Shown one piece after another: positions 1-8,706 of a stretch of 20,944 nt of DNA (positions are counted from its first letter, which is position 1; every line of letters begins with the position of its first letter). The translations under genes and the position numbers were made by a program. This stretch comes from Gracilariopsis chorda (lineage: Eukaryota > Rhodophyta > Florideophyceae > Gracilariales > Gracilariaceae). The stretch is taken from assembly GCA_003194525.1 (NCBI GenBank), contig NBIV01000988.1:1-20944 (forward strand), read 5' to 3'. Below the pieces are notes generated by a model, which saw nothing but the letters and a program-made list of their open reading frames with translations, ran no database searches and was not told the DNA's origin.

Positions 1-1
1 C

Positions 2-982
2 TTGCAGCAGTACATGGTTGACCAGTTCTGCAAGGTTGAGTCGGAGCGTTTGTCTTACTTGCGACACAAACCAGGACAGACTTCGAGCTGCGGACTATAC
101 ATCCCTGCGGGAGAGCCTGGTGACTCTCTGCTGGGCGTGGATGAGGCCGATGCTGTTCGCGCTGGACGACTGTTCGTGTTGCCATCCACATTTGTAGGAG
201 GTGACCGATACATGAGACAGCAAATGCACGACATCATCGCCATATCCAACACCATTGGGCACCCCGATATCTTTCTCACGATGACGTGCAATCCGAACTG
301 GCCTGAGATCACCAGGGCACTGTTCGATGGTCAGCGCGCTCTCGATCGACCTGATCTTTGTGCTCGAGTGTTTCGTCTCAAGATGAAAGCCTTGATGTCG
401 TTTGTCATTGATGAACAGTTCTTTTGGAGCCGTTCTTGCTCACGTGCGGGTAATCGAGTTCCAAAAGCGAGGCCTGCCGCACGCGCAAATTTCTTCTTCC
501 TCAACGAAGATGCAAAGCAGCAGCTCCGAGACCCTGCTCACATTGACGAGCTCATCTCAGCTGAGATTCCTCCTCCTTCCGACTCCATCTTCCAAGAGTT
601 GGTGCTCAAGCAAATGATTCACAATCTGTGCGGTGCAGGCAACCGGTCAGCGCTGTGCATGCGCGAGCTGACATGCTTGAAGCACTTTCCGAAGCCGTTT
701 CGCTCCGAAACTGCACGGCTTGAGAATGAGTATTACATCAGCTACAGAAGACGCGCTCCTTCCGAGGGCGGGTGTCTGTGGAAAGAAGCTGCAGGGTCGG
801 CCATCGACCAGCGCGTAGTGACGTTGGACAATTCGTGGGTGGTTCCACATTGCCCAGAGCTTCTCCGCCGGTTTGCATGCCACATCAACGTTGAGCTATG
901 CGTATCGCGACTTGGCGGTATCAAGTACCTCTTCAAGTATGTGTGCAAGGGTCCCGACAGTCACTATGGAGATTGTAGATGA
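2..982 (+). CDS. Rep nuclease open segment, copy 1 (326 aa, partial)
   Basis: This is the only copy in which the Rep frame runs continuously from the Helitron_like_N region through the His-Ala-Gln motif (480-488) to the paired-tyrosine motif (about 928-957). Two compensating indel pairs change short stretches: +A near 66 with -G near 118, and +T near 424 with -A near 490. The frame is lost at a 2-base deletion near 958. In Helitrons this domain cleaves and joins single strands at the element ends, using the motif tyrosines and a metal held by the His motif. Here the second His is Gln. Confidence 0.7.
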   Translation: MQQYMVDQFCKVESERLSYLRHKPGQTSSCGLYIPAGEPGDSLLGVDEADAVRAGRLFVLPSTFVGGDRYMRQQMHDIIAISNTIGHPDIFLTMTCNPNWPEITRALFDGQRALDRPDLCARVFRLKMKALMSFVIDEQFFWSRSCSRAGNRVPKARPAARANFFFLNEDAKQQLRDPAHIDELISAEIPPPSDSIFQELVLKQMIHNLCGAGNRSALCMRELTCLKHFPKPFRSETARLENEYYISYRRRAPSEGGCLWKEAAGSAIDQRVVTLDNSWVVPHCPELLRRFACHINVELCVSRLGGIKYLFKYVCKGPDSHYGDCR

Positions 983-1787
983 GAACGGACGCCATGACGA
1001 GATCCAGAACTTCCAGGACGCACGGTATGTGTCAGCCTCCGAAGCAGTGTGGCGGTTGCTTGCGTTCGACATTGTCGATCGCAATCCACCCGTCGTGTGG
1101 CTTGAAGTATACTTGGAAGATCACCACGGTGTTCTTCCAGGAAGGACGAGCACTCTGCTGCTAACAGAGAGCGGGCAGGAACCAAGCTGACTGAGTGGTT
1201 TGTGGCCAACCAAAAGTACCCCGGTGCACAGCATATCCCTTATGCCCAGTTCCCGAGGTTCTTTACTTGAACAAATCAAACAAATGCTGGAAGCCGCGTG
1301 CATGTCTCCGACGTCGTTCGGTGTCTCGAAGCCAGCCCACCTCCTCCTCAGCGGCCACTGCAGCAGCCGATCTATACGACTTCACTGGCAGCGGTGGGCA
1401 TGTAGTTGGGCGCATTTAGACTGCCAGTCCACGAGAGGGAGAGCGGTACTACCTCCGCTTACTCTTGACCCACACAGCGGGTGCTACTTCCTTTCAGCAC
1501 CTCCGCAACGTGGATGGTCAGCAGTGTGGTAGCTTCAGGGAGGCCTGCCTCAAGATGGGACCTCTCGCCGACGACAGCGAGTGGAGACGGGCACTACGAG
1601 TCCTTTCGCTCATTTGTTCCGCTCTCTCATTTGTTTGCCACCATATTGCTCTAATGCGAGCCGTCGGACCCCCGTTCTCTGTGAGAGCAGCATCTATCGA
1701 TGTTCCTGCAGGATATACGCGCTCGAGATCGCGGCATGATGCACGCACTGGCCCGACGAAAGAGCCAGCTCTTACGTTCTCTTAGAA

Positions 1788-2537
1788 TTGCAAAAGGCAT
1801 TGCAAGAAATGGGTGGCCCACTGGCGTCTCTGTCATCGTACGGTCTTCCGACACCCATGCAGGACCTACCGGAATTGCGCGCTCCAACTCGGTCTCCGCA
1901 GCAAATCCAGTCAGAGCTGAACGACACTGTGCAAGCTGCACTCCCTCTCTTCAATGAGCGTCAGCGTCTGGCGTTCAATACCGTCGTGGGTGCCATCCTT
2001 CCTGGCGTGTCCGCGGAGAGCTTGCAGGGTCTTGGTGGTCCTTGTACGCCAACGCAGCCAACCACTCACGTCTTCTACTTGGATGCTCCGGGTGGAACCG
2101 GCAAGACCTTCCTCTGCAAGGCAATCCAGGCCACGTTACTCCTTCGTGGCAAGTCCGTCCTTACGGTAGCCACGTCTGCTGTAGCAGCCATACTGCTTGA
2201 GGGCGGTCGGACGGCCCACTCCGTGTTCAGGATTCCCATCCCAGCCACCGCTGAGAGCACGTGCAACATCCCGGTCACCTCGCACCTGGCCACTCGGATG
2301 AAGAACGTCGACCTCATTATCTGGGACGAGATCGTAATGTGTCACCGCTTCTGCGTCGAAGCCGTAGACCGCACTCTCCGTGACATAACGCGCTCGCAGC
2401 TCCTCTTTGGAGGCAAGTTCGTATTGCTTTCTGGCGACTTTCGGCAGATCCTTGCCGTTGCTCGTGGCGGCTTTCGATCAGTGAGCGTCAACGCATGCAT
2501 CAAACGCTCAAGTCTCTTTCCCACTTTCGCACCTTGA
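1788..2537 (+). CDS. Pif1-type helicase open segment, copy 1
   Basis: This is the helicase N-terminal part, with NERQRLAF (Q-motif-like), Walker A GGTGKTF, Walker B IIWDEIVM and motif III GDFRQILAV. It breaks at a one-base loss in a T run near 2516. Pif1-family helicases in Helitrons unwind 5' to 3' during strand displacement. Confidence 0.7.
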   Translation: MQKALQEMGGPLASLSSYGLPTPMQDLPELRAPTRSPQQIQSELNDTVQAALPLFNERQRLAFNTVVGAILPGVSAESLQGLGGPCTPTQPTTHVFYLDAPGGTGKTFLCKAIQATLLLRGKSVLTVATSAVAAILLEGGRTAHSVFRIPIPATAESTCNIPVTSHLATRMKNVDLIIWDEIVMCHRFCVEAVDRTLRDITRSQLLFGGKFVLLSGDFRQILAVARGGFRSVSVNACIKRSSLFPTFAP

Positions 2538-3541
2538 GATTGACTGAGGACATGCGCCTTTCTGCGCTCCGTCGAGACCCACAGCCACACAGGGGGCACT
2601 GCAGTTTCTAAACACGCTCTTGCAGATTGGAGAGGCAGACCCTGTCCCGCCATAGCACCCCTTCACCCTGCCAGAGTCCGTAAAATGTGTGGAGTCGTTC
2701 CGCACCATGGTCCGTAACGTCTTTCATGGTATCGCTCAAGGTACATAGATGCAGATTGGCTAACGTCAACGTGATTATAACCGCACGAAACTATCGCCTA
2801 CCAGAGCTTAACGACTACGTAGGCCACATGATACCTGGCGCGTATCGCACGTACCTGAGTGCGGACAAGGTGATCGACGACGACGGTGCTGCGCTGCAGT
2901 ACCCTGTCGAGATGCTCAACACTCTGACTGCCGGTCAGCGCTGCCCGACCACTGCCTCAAACTCAAAAAGGGCTTTGGTTATGCTCCTTCGCAACTTGGA
3001 TCCAAACGGCCACGTCAATGGTGCCATCTATACCGTAGAAGACATGCAAAGCAACGTACTGTTCCTTCGCTTTCTGGAGTAAATCGTGGCAACGCACTAT
3101 GCCTGCCGCGCATGCCCTGTGGACCTGGGACAACAACTTTCGGTTCCCAACTTCACTCGCACCCAGTTCCCAGTACGTGTTTGTTTTGCCATCACTACCA
3201 ATAAGGCACAGGGTCAGTCGTATACTGGTCGCGTCGGACTGGATTTGCGTGATGGCTGTTTCACCCATGGCCAGCTGTACGTCGATTTTTCTTGGACCAC
3301 CAACCCGTCCAACATCGTGGCCTGTCTCCCTGCCGGTAGCACCTCTACCAATAATGTAGTGTACCCCGAAGTTCTTTCGTAGAGGAACTTGATAGCTTTA
3401 AGTAAACCTCTTCTTTTTTCTTTCATTTTTTCTTTTCTTCTCCCTTCTCCCTCCCCAAAAATACTTGCATTCTACAAACCGACTACCAAAACACGCTAGC
3501 TAAATACTCCTTTCACTCTATTGCTTCTTTTACTCCTCAAC

Positions 3542-3556
3542 GCGTGCGAAGCACGC
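3542..3556 (+). terminator. GC-rich hairpin, candidate Helitron 3'-terminal hairpin (spacer 1)
   Basis: A six-base stem (GCGTGC / GCACGC) closes a GAA loop. A short GC-rich hairpin near the 3' end is a defining Helitron feature, thought to act as the transposition terminator. A CTAA lies 24 bases downstream (3581-3584). The distance is longer than usual, so the end itself is uncertain. Confidence 0.6.
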
Positions 3557-3698
3557 AATGGAGCCACTTGTCCCCCCTTACTAAAGACAATGATTGTCCG
3601 TCTGTGTGTCTGTGTGTCAGCTAACGCCCACTCATTGGCCGCAAAATCGAGAAGGAGGCTGCCAAGTGGAAACGTGGCATTTTATGCGCTCCAAGAGG

Positions 3699-3800
3699 CA
3701 TCTTGCACCGCATAATGCGACACGTTGCCACCTGGCGCCTTTTGCACGCCATCTTGCACCGCATAATGCGACACGTTTCCACCTGGCGCCTTCTGCACGC
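3699..3800 (+). repeat. 51-bp tandem duplication (spacer 1)
   Basis: Two adjacent 51-base units, 3699-3749 and 3750-3800, differ at only two positions. A degraded inverted copy precedes them at about 3658-3697, so this stretch can fold as a long imperfect hairpin. Function unknown. Confidence 0.9.
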
Positions 3801-3803
3801 CAC

Positions 3804-3869
3804 AGTAGCCTAGCCGTTTCACCAAAGTAGCCCACCCGTTACACTACAGTAACCGAGCCGTTGCAGTGC
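3804..3869 (+). repeat. Three 22-bp iteron-like repeats (spacer 1)
   Basis: Three contiguous 22-base units at 3804-3825, 3826-3847 and 3848-3869 share the pattern AGTARCCNNSCCGTT followed by a variable tail. A degenerate fourth unit starts at 3870 and runs into the left arm of the palindrome, keeping the CCGTT core. Arrays of short direct repeats next to a palindrome are typical of Rep binding sites in rolling-circle replicons. The role here is inferred. Confidence 0.75.
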
Positions 3870-3870
3870 A

Positions 3871-3916
3871 GTGCACATGACCGTTTTAATTAATATTTTT
3901 CAACGGTCATGTGCAC
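3871..3916 (+). repeat. 15-bp perfect inverted repeat with AT-rich loop (spacer 1)
   Basis: The arms at 3871-3885 and 3902-3916 (GTGCACATGACCGTT and its complement) are perfect. They flank a 16-base AT-rich loop containing TTAATTAA. The structure could extrude as a cruciform or single-strand hairpin and resembles a nicking-site stem-loop. It is unchanged in all three spacers. Confidence 0.9.
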
Positions 3917-3924
3917 CAATCACA

Positions 3925-3949
3925 TTGCACGCTATACAAAAGCGTGCAA
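3925..3949 (+). repeat. 8-bp hairpin overlapping CTATAC, candidate 5' end region (spacer 1)
   Basis: Arms TTGCACGC (3925-3932) and GCGTGCAA (3942-3949) flank a TATACAAAA loop. The right arm and following bases (3942-3956) match the 3' hairpin at 3542-3556 in 13 of 15 positions, same orientation, exactly 400 bases downstream. CTATAC followed by an A-rich stretch recalls classical Helitron 5' ends, but the leading TC is GC here. Confidence 0.5.
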
Positions 3950-4477
3950 AGCACTCGCCCACTGAACACTCGCGTTCTCCTTCGCTGTGGTTAACCTACG
4001 GTGTGGGTTCTAGCACTCTGGGCGAGTCAGGACGTCTGAAAAAGGTACGCTGGCGGTACCGGCGGGATCTGTTAAGTTTAACTTTCTCACCAAACAACGC
4101 GTTCGTCATCCAGATTTAATTGGTTCGGCAACTATTTCTGGGTGGCGTTCACGTGAGGTACGATAGCTCCCCACAAAACGTGCATTGCGTGGAAGGAGTA
4201 GCCCTTGAAGAGTCTAGAAAGGGGACAACAGAGTAGGAGTCGAGCAACAGCGGCTCTGTCTGGATCTAAGGAACTGTTAAAGGGAAACGGTCTTCGGACT
4301 AAAGTCCAGCACAGAGTTGCCTAGCGATTTTGGGATTGTAAATCTCGCAGTCCTGGCAGACTCTCCAGGCACGACCCCTGTTTACTCTGTACAGGTCAGT
4401 TCCCAATCTAGGCGGTTTCTTTGTGGTCAAGATATTCTATCTTCGCTGCAACGATCCAAAACTTCGGTGCTAGGTGC

Positions 4478-4485
4478 ATAAAAGG
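4478..4485 (+). promoter_or_regulatory. TATA-like box upstream of RepHel copy 2
   Basis: ATAAAAGG lies 138 bases before the ATG at 4616 and is followed by pyrimidine-rich leader sequence (about 4517-4560 and 4580-4590). It is a candidate core promoter for the RepHel transcript. No transcript evidence is available from the sequence. Confidence 0.35.
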
Positions 4486-6007
4486 GTTTGGCAGCCCGTA
4501 GCACAATTGTTCTCGACTATATCCTTTTTTTTTCTTTTTCTTTCTTTCTTTTTTTTTTGCTTTGCCAGTCTTTGGACAGTTTTTTTTTTTGTGGTCTGCG
4601 TGAGATCTTTTTACAATGCCTCCAATTCAGCCCAGTGCCTCAGGAGATGCCACATGTGAGCAGAACCGTCAACGTACTGCTGCAAGACGTCGAGCAGAGT
4701 CCAGTGAGCAACAGGCAGAGAGGAGACGTCGTAATAGAGAGCAAGCAGCCATACGGAGGGCAAATAAAACTGAGGAACAGCGTGAAGCACGAAGAACAGC
4801 TGATAGGGAACGTGCGCGAAGACGAAGGGCTAGAGCGTCCGCCGCGCACACTGATGACGTTCGTGAGGCCAACCGTACAGCCACTGCTTCGGCACGAGCT
4901 TCAGAGACGCCAGATAATCGCGCAAATCGTCAGGCAAACGATCGTGACGCCCATCGTGCTGCAAGGCAACAGGATGACCCCGCTGCTGAACATTCTCGCC
5001 GTCACTCTGAAAGAACATCTAGACAGGCATCACGAGAGCTCGAGAGCACAGCTGATCGACAACAGCGTCTTGAATCTCAGCGCGAGAGCCAAAATGTGGC
5101 CCGCCGATTGTTTGACTCGGATGATGTCGACGACAGCGGCTACATGGACCTCAGTCTCATGAATGTAGAGTGCCGCTTTTGCAAGGCACTGCATTTCAAA
5201 GAGGAAAGGGGTTGTGAGCAGCTCCCGCTCGCAACCTCTTTTCTCGCAGTGCTGCGCAAAGGGGCATCTCAGCTTCCCTGCGCTTCTGGAGCCTCCACCT
5301 CTTCTTCGCCAACTACTGACTGCAACTGGGCCCCGAGAGAACCACTTTCGTGCTGAGATCCGTGCCTACAACACAGTTATGTCTATGGCGTCCGTCAAGG
5401 CAAACTGGGTGAGCCGTGGTTTAGGAGACTCTACCCTCAATACTACGATCACCATGCAGGGACAGATCTATCACTACATGGGTCCGCTCATTCCCGCTCA
5501 GGGTGTCCAGCCCGCATTTCTGTGTGTGTACATCCATGACACAGACTATGACGCGCAGTCTGCGAGGCGAGCGGGTTGCTGCCCCGCCTCCAACCAGAAC
5601 TGCTGTCTCAGTTGGCTGCCATGCTGCACACAGGCAATCCATACGTGCAGACATTCTGCAGCCTGCGCGAGTGGGCTATCACCGATACGCCAGCAAATAC
5701 GTATCAGATGGTGATCCATGCTGATAGACGACCCCGCGGCGAGCATGTTCGTCGCTACAACGGGCCCGAGGCGTCGCAAGTAGCCGCCATCATTCCAGGG
5801 AATGATGACGGCGAGATTGAGACGCGCGATATTGTTGTGCGTAGGCGTGGAGAGCTGACTGTAAATGGTGATGAGGTGCTGGACACTATCCCCGTCAGTC
5901 ACAGATCGTACGATCCCTTGAGCTACGTTCTTTTGTTCCCATGTTGCCAGGACGGATGGCACCCTGACATGAGGTATTGCTCACCAAACGCCTCGTGAGA
6001 GAAGAAG

Positions 6008-6979
6008 GTGACTCCGCTGATGTATTATTCGTGGCAGCTTTTCGAGAGACCGACCGAGTTCAGTACGATTCTACGCGGCAAACGACTCTTGCAGCAGTAC
6101 ATGGTTGACCAGTTCTGCAAGGTTGAGTCGGAGCGTTTGTCTTACTTGCGACACAACCAGGACAGACTTCGAGCTGCGGACTATACATCCCTGCGGGAGA
6201 GCCTGGGTGACTCTCTGCTGGGCGTGGATGAGGCCGATGCTGTTCGCGCTGGACGACTGTTCGTGTTGCCATCCACATTTGTAGGAGGTGACCGATACAT
6301 GAGACAGCAAATGCACGACATCATCGCCATATCCAACACCATTGGGCACCCCGATATCTTTCTCACGATGACGTGCAATCCGAACTGGCCTGAGATCACC
6401 AGGGCACTGTTCGATGGTCAGCGCGCTCTCGATCGACCTGATCTTTGTGCTCGAGTGTTTCGTCTCAAGATGAAAGCCTTGATGTCGTTTGTCATTGATG
6501 AACAGTTCTTTGGAGCCGTTCTTGCTCACGTGCGGGTAATCGAGTTCCAAAAGCGAGGCCTGCCGCACGCGCAAATTATCTTCTTCCTCAACGAAGATGC
6601 AAAGCAGCAGCTCCGAGACCCTGCTCACATTGACGAGCTCATCTCAGCTGAGATTCCTCCTCCTTCCGACTCCATCTTCCAAGAGTTGGTGCTCAAGCAA
6701 ATGATTCACAATCTGTGCGGTGCAGGCAACCGGTCAGCGCTGTGCATGCGCGAGCTGACATGCTTGAAGCACTTTCCGAAGCCGTTTCGCTCGAAACTGC
6801 ACGGCTTGAGAATGAGTATTACATCAGCTACAGAAGACGCTCCTTCCGAGGGCGGGGTGTCTGTGGAAAGAAGCTGCAGGGTCGGCCATCGACCAGCGCG
6901 TAGTGACGTTGGACAATTCGTGGGTGGTTCCACATTGCCCAGAGCTTCTCCGCCGGTTTGCATGCCACATCAACGTTGA
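6008..6979 (+). CDS. Rep nuclease open segment, copy 2
   Basis: This is the open stretch after the shared TGA, starting near VTPLMYYSWQ. It is typical of the Helitron_like_N domain (TILRGKRLLQQYMVDQF, then a PDIFLTMTCNPNW motif) and includes the His-Ala-Gln motif at 6566-6574. From about 6793 small indels and the four-G run at 6854-6857 put the rest into wrong frames, so the last 50 or so residues are not real Rep sequence. Confidence 0.6.
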   Translation: MTPLMYYSWQLFERPTEFSTILRGKRLLQQYMVDQFCKVESERLSYLRHNQDRLRAADYTSLRESLGDSLLGVDEADAVRAGRLFVLPSTFVGGDRYMRQQMHDIIAISNTIGHPDIFLTMTCNPNWPEITRALFDGQRALDRPDLCARVFRLKMKALMSFVIDEQFFGAVLAHVRVIEFQKRGLPHAQIIFFLNEDAKQQLRDPAHIDELISAEIPPPSDSIFQELVLKQMIHNLCGAGNRSALCMRELTCLKHFPKPFRSKLHGLRMSITSATEDAPSEGGVSVERSCRVGHRPARSDVGQFVGGSTLPRASPPVCMPHQR

Positions 6980-7791
6980 GCTATGCGTATCGCGACTTGG
7001 CGGTATCAAGTACCTCTTCAAGTATGTGTGCAAGGGTCCCGACAGAGTCACTATGGAGATTGTAGATGAACGGACGCCATGACGAGATCCAGAACTTCCA
7101 GGACGCACGGTATGTGTCAGCCTCCGAAGCAGTGTGGCGGTTGCTTGCGTTCGACATTGTCGATCGCAATCCACCCGTCGTGTGGCTTGAAGTATACTTG
7201 GAAGATCACCATACGGTGTTCTTCCAGGAAGGCGACGAGCACTCTGCTGCTAACAGAGAGCGGGCAGGAACCAAGCTGACTGAGTGGTTTGTGGCCAACC
7301 AAAAGTACCCCGGTGCACAGCATATCCCTTATGCCCAGTTCCCGAGGTTCTTTACTTGGAACAAATCAACAAATGCTGGAAGCCGCGTGCATGTCTCCGA
7401 CGTCGTTCGGTGTCTCGAAGCCAGCCCACCTCCTCCTCAGCGGCCACTGCAGCAGCCGATCTATACGACTTCACTGGCAGCGTGGGCATGTAGTTGGGCG
7501 CATTTACACTGCCAGTCCACGAGAGGGAGAGCGGTACTACCTCCGCTTACTCTTGACCCACACAGCGGGTGCTACTTCCTTTCAGCACCTCCGCAACGTG
7601 GATGGTCAGCAGTGTGGTAGCTTCAGGGAGGCCTGCCTCAAGATGGGACCTCTCGCCGACGACAGCGAGTGAGACGGGCACTACGCGAGTCCTTTCGCTC
7701 CTCATTTGTTCCGCTCTCTCATTTGTTTGCCACCATATTGCTCTAATGCGAGCCGTCGGACCCCCGTTCTCTGTGAGAGCAGCATCTATCG

Positions 7792-8706
7792 ATGTTCCTG
7801 CAGGATATACGCGCTCGAGATCGCGGCATGATGCACGCACTGGCCGACGACGAAAGAGCCAGCTCTTACGTTCTCTTAGAATTGCAAAAGGCATTGCAAG
7901 AAATGGGTGGCCCACTGGCGTCTCTGTCATCGTACGGTCTTCCGACACCCATGCAGGACCTACCGGAATTGCGCGCTCCAACTCGGTCTCCGCAGCAAAT
8001 CCAGTCAGAGCTGAACGACACTGTGCAAGCTGCACTCCCTCTCTTCAATGAGCGTCAGCGTCTGGCGTTCAATACCGTCGTGGGTGCCATCCTTCCTGGC
8101 GTGTCCGCGGAGAGCTTGCAGGGTCTTGGTGGTCCTTGTACGCCAACGCAGCCAACCACTCACGTCTTCTACTTGGATGCTCCGGGTGGAACCGGCAAGA
8201 CCTTCCTCTGCAAGGCAATCCAGGCCACGTTACGCCTTCGTGGCAAGTCCGTCCTTACGGTAGCCACGTCTGCTGTAGCAGCCATACTGCTTGAGGGCGG
8301 TCGGACGGCCCACTCCGTGTTCAGGATTCCCATCCCAGCCACCGCTGAGAGCACGTGCAACATCCCGGTCACCTCGCACCTGGCCACTCGGATGAAGAAC
8401 GTCGACCTCATTATCTGGGACGAGATCGTAATGTGTCACCGCTTCTGCGTCGAAGCCGTAGACCGCACTCTCCGTGACATAACGCGCTCGCAGCTCCTCT
8501 TTGGAGGCAAGTTCGTATTGCTTTCTGGCGACTTTCGGCAGATCCTTGCCGTTGCTCGTGGCGGCTTTCGATCAGTGAGCGTCAACGCATGCATCAAACG
8601 CTCAAGTCTCTTTTCCCACTTTCGCACCTTGAGATTGACTGAGGACATGCGCCTTTCTGCGCTCCGTCGAGACCCACAGCCACACAGGGGGCACTGCAGT
8701 TTCTAA
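7792..8706 (+). CDS. Pif1-type helicase open segment, copy 2
   Basis: This runs from MFLQDIRARD just after the shared TGA (7774-7776) through Walker A, Walker B and GDFRQ. A lost base near 8670 (GACCCAC against GACTCCAC in copies 3 and 4) diverts the last residues. It carries Arg (CGC) at the codon containing 8234, where copies 1 and 3 have Leu. Confidence 0.7.
   Translation: MFLQDIRARDRGMMHALADDERASSYVLLELQKALQEMGGPLASLSSYGLPTPMQDLPELRAPTRSPQQIQSELNDTVQAALPLFNERQRLAFNTVVGAILPGVSAESLQGLGGPCTPTQPTTHVFYLDAPGGTGKTFLCKAIQATLRLRGKSVLTVATSAVAAILLEGGRTAHSVFRIPIPATAESTCNIPVTSHLATRMKNVDLIIWDEIVMCHRFCVEAVDRTLRDITRSQLLFGGKFVLLSGDFRQILAVARGGFRSVSVNACIKRSSLFSHFRTLRLTEDMRLSALRRDPQPHRGHCSF

Larger units (their letters stand above)
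1..3382 (+). pseudogene. Helitron RepHel pseudogene, copy 1 (5' truncated)
   Basis: This is the C-terminal two thirds of a Rep/helicase transposase. Visible in order: the Helitron_like_N region (about 1-600) with a PDIFLTMTCNPNWPEI motif; the nuclease motif GLPHAQ (His-Ala-Gln at 480-488); the paired-tyrosine motif KYLFKYVCKG (about 928-957); and a Pif1 helicase with Walker A GGTGKT (about 2090-2107), Walker B WDE and GDFRQ. The C-terminus ends NNVVYPEVLS at TAG 3380-3382, which matches usual Helitron C-termini. The Rep part reads open over 2-982 because the G run at 770-772 is three bases, not four. In-frame stops lie at 1417-1419, 1652-1654, 1682-1684 and 2653-2655. Many private small indels also break the frame, e.g. 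near 958, 1128, 1268, 1598, 2516, 2577 and 2640. It is the most damaged copy. Confidence 0.92.
1..3584 (+). mobile_element. Helitron unit 1, 5' truncated by window edge
   Basis: The identity as a Helitron rests on the encoded Rep plus Pif1 helicase. The right limit is tentative: a GC-rich hairpin at 3542-3556 is followed 24 bases later by CTAA (3581-3584), which fits the CTRR end rule. The gap is longer than the roughly 10-15 bases usual for classical Helitrons. The true end cannot be proven inside a tandem array, where no unoccupied target site is visible. Confidence 0.6.
3383..4615 (+). other. Inter-gene spacer 1 (1233 bases), no protein gene
   Basis: No credible protein gene is present. 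Left to right: a pyrimidine tract (about 3404-3459), GC-rich hairpin, TG-rich stretch (about 3599-3618), inverted and direct 51-bp repeats, 22-bp iterons, a long palindrome, a second hairpin, about 500 bases with only small hairpins, a TATA-like box and T-rich leader. It lacks four bases present near 10422 and 16513 in the other spacers. The stretch from about 3960 to 4340 holds nothing recognisable. Confidence 0.85.

Noticed and set aside
1788..2537. Host PIF1 helicase gene
   Set aside because: The helicase is fused in order behind a Helitron Rep domain, ends with the Helitron-type C-terminus, and recurs in each repeat unit.
3699..3800. 51-bp repeats as a CRISPR array
   Set aside because: There are only two adjacent copies with no spacers, in a eukaryotic transposon context.
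3594..3835. Small open frames on both strands across the 51-bp repeats, recurring in all spacers
   Set aside because: They read the tandem repeat in several frames, give low-complexity His/Ala-rich peptides, and have no conserved domain.
4020..4400. Possible structured RNA or tRNA in the quiet part of the spacer
   Set aside because: Only short 4-5 base stems (e.g. 4352-4369 and 4377-4395) are seen; no tRNA cloverleaf or known RNA motif could be recognised.
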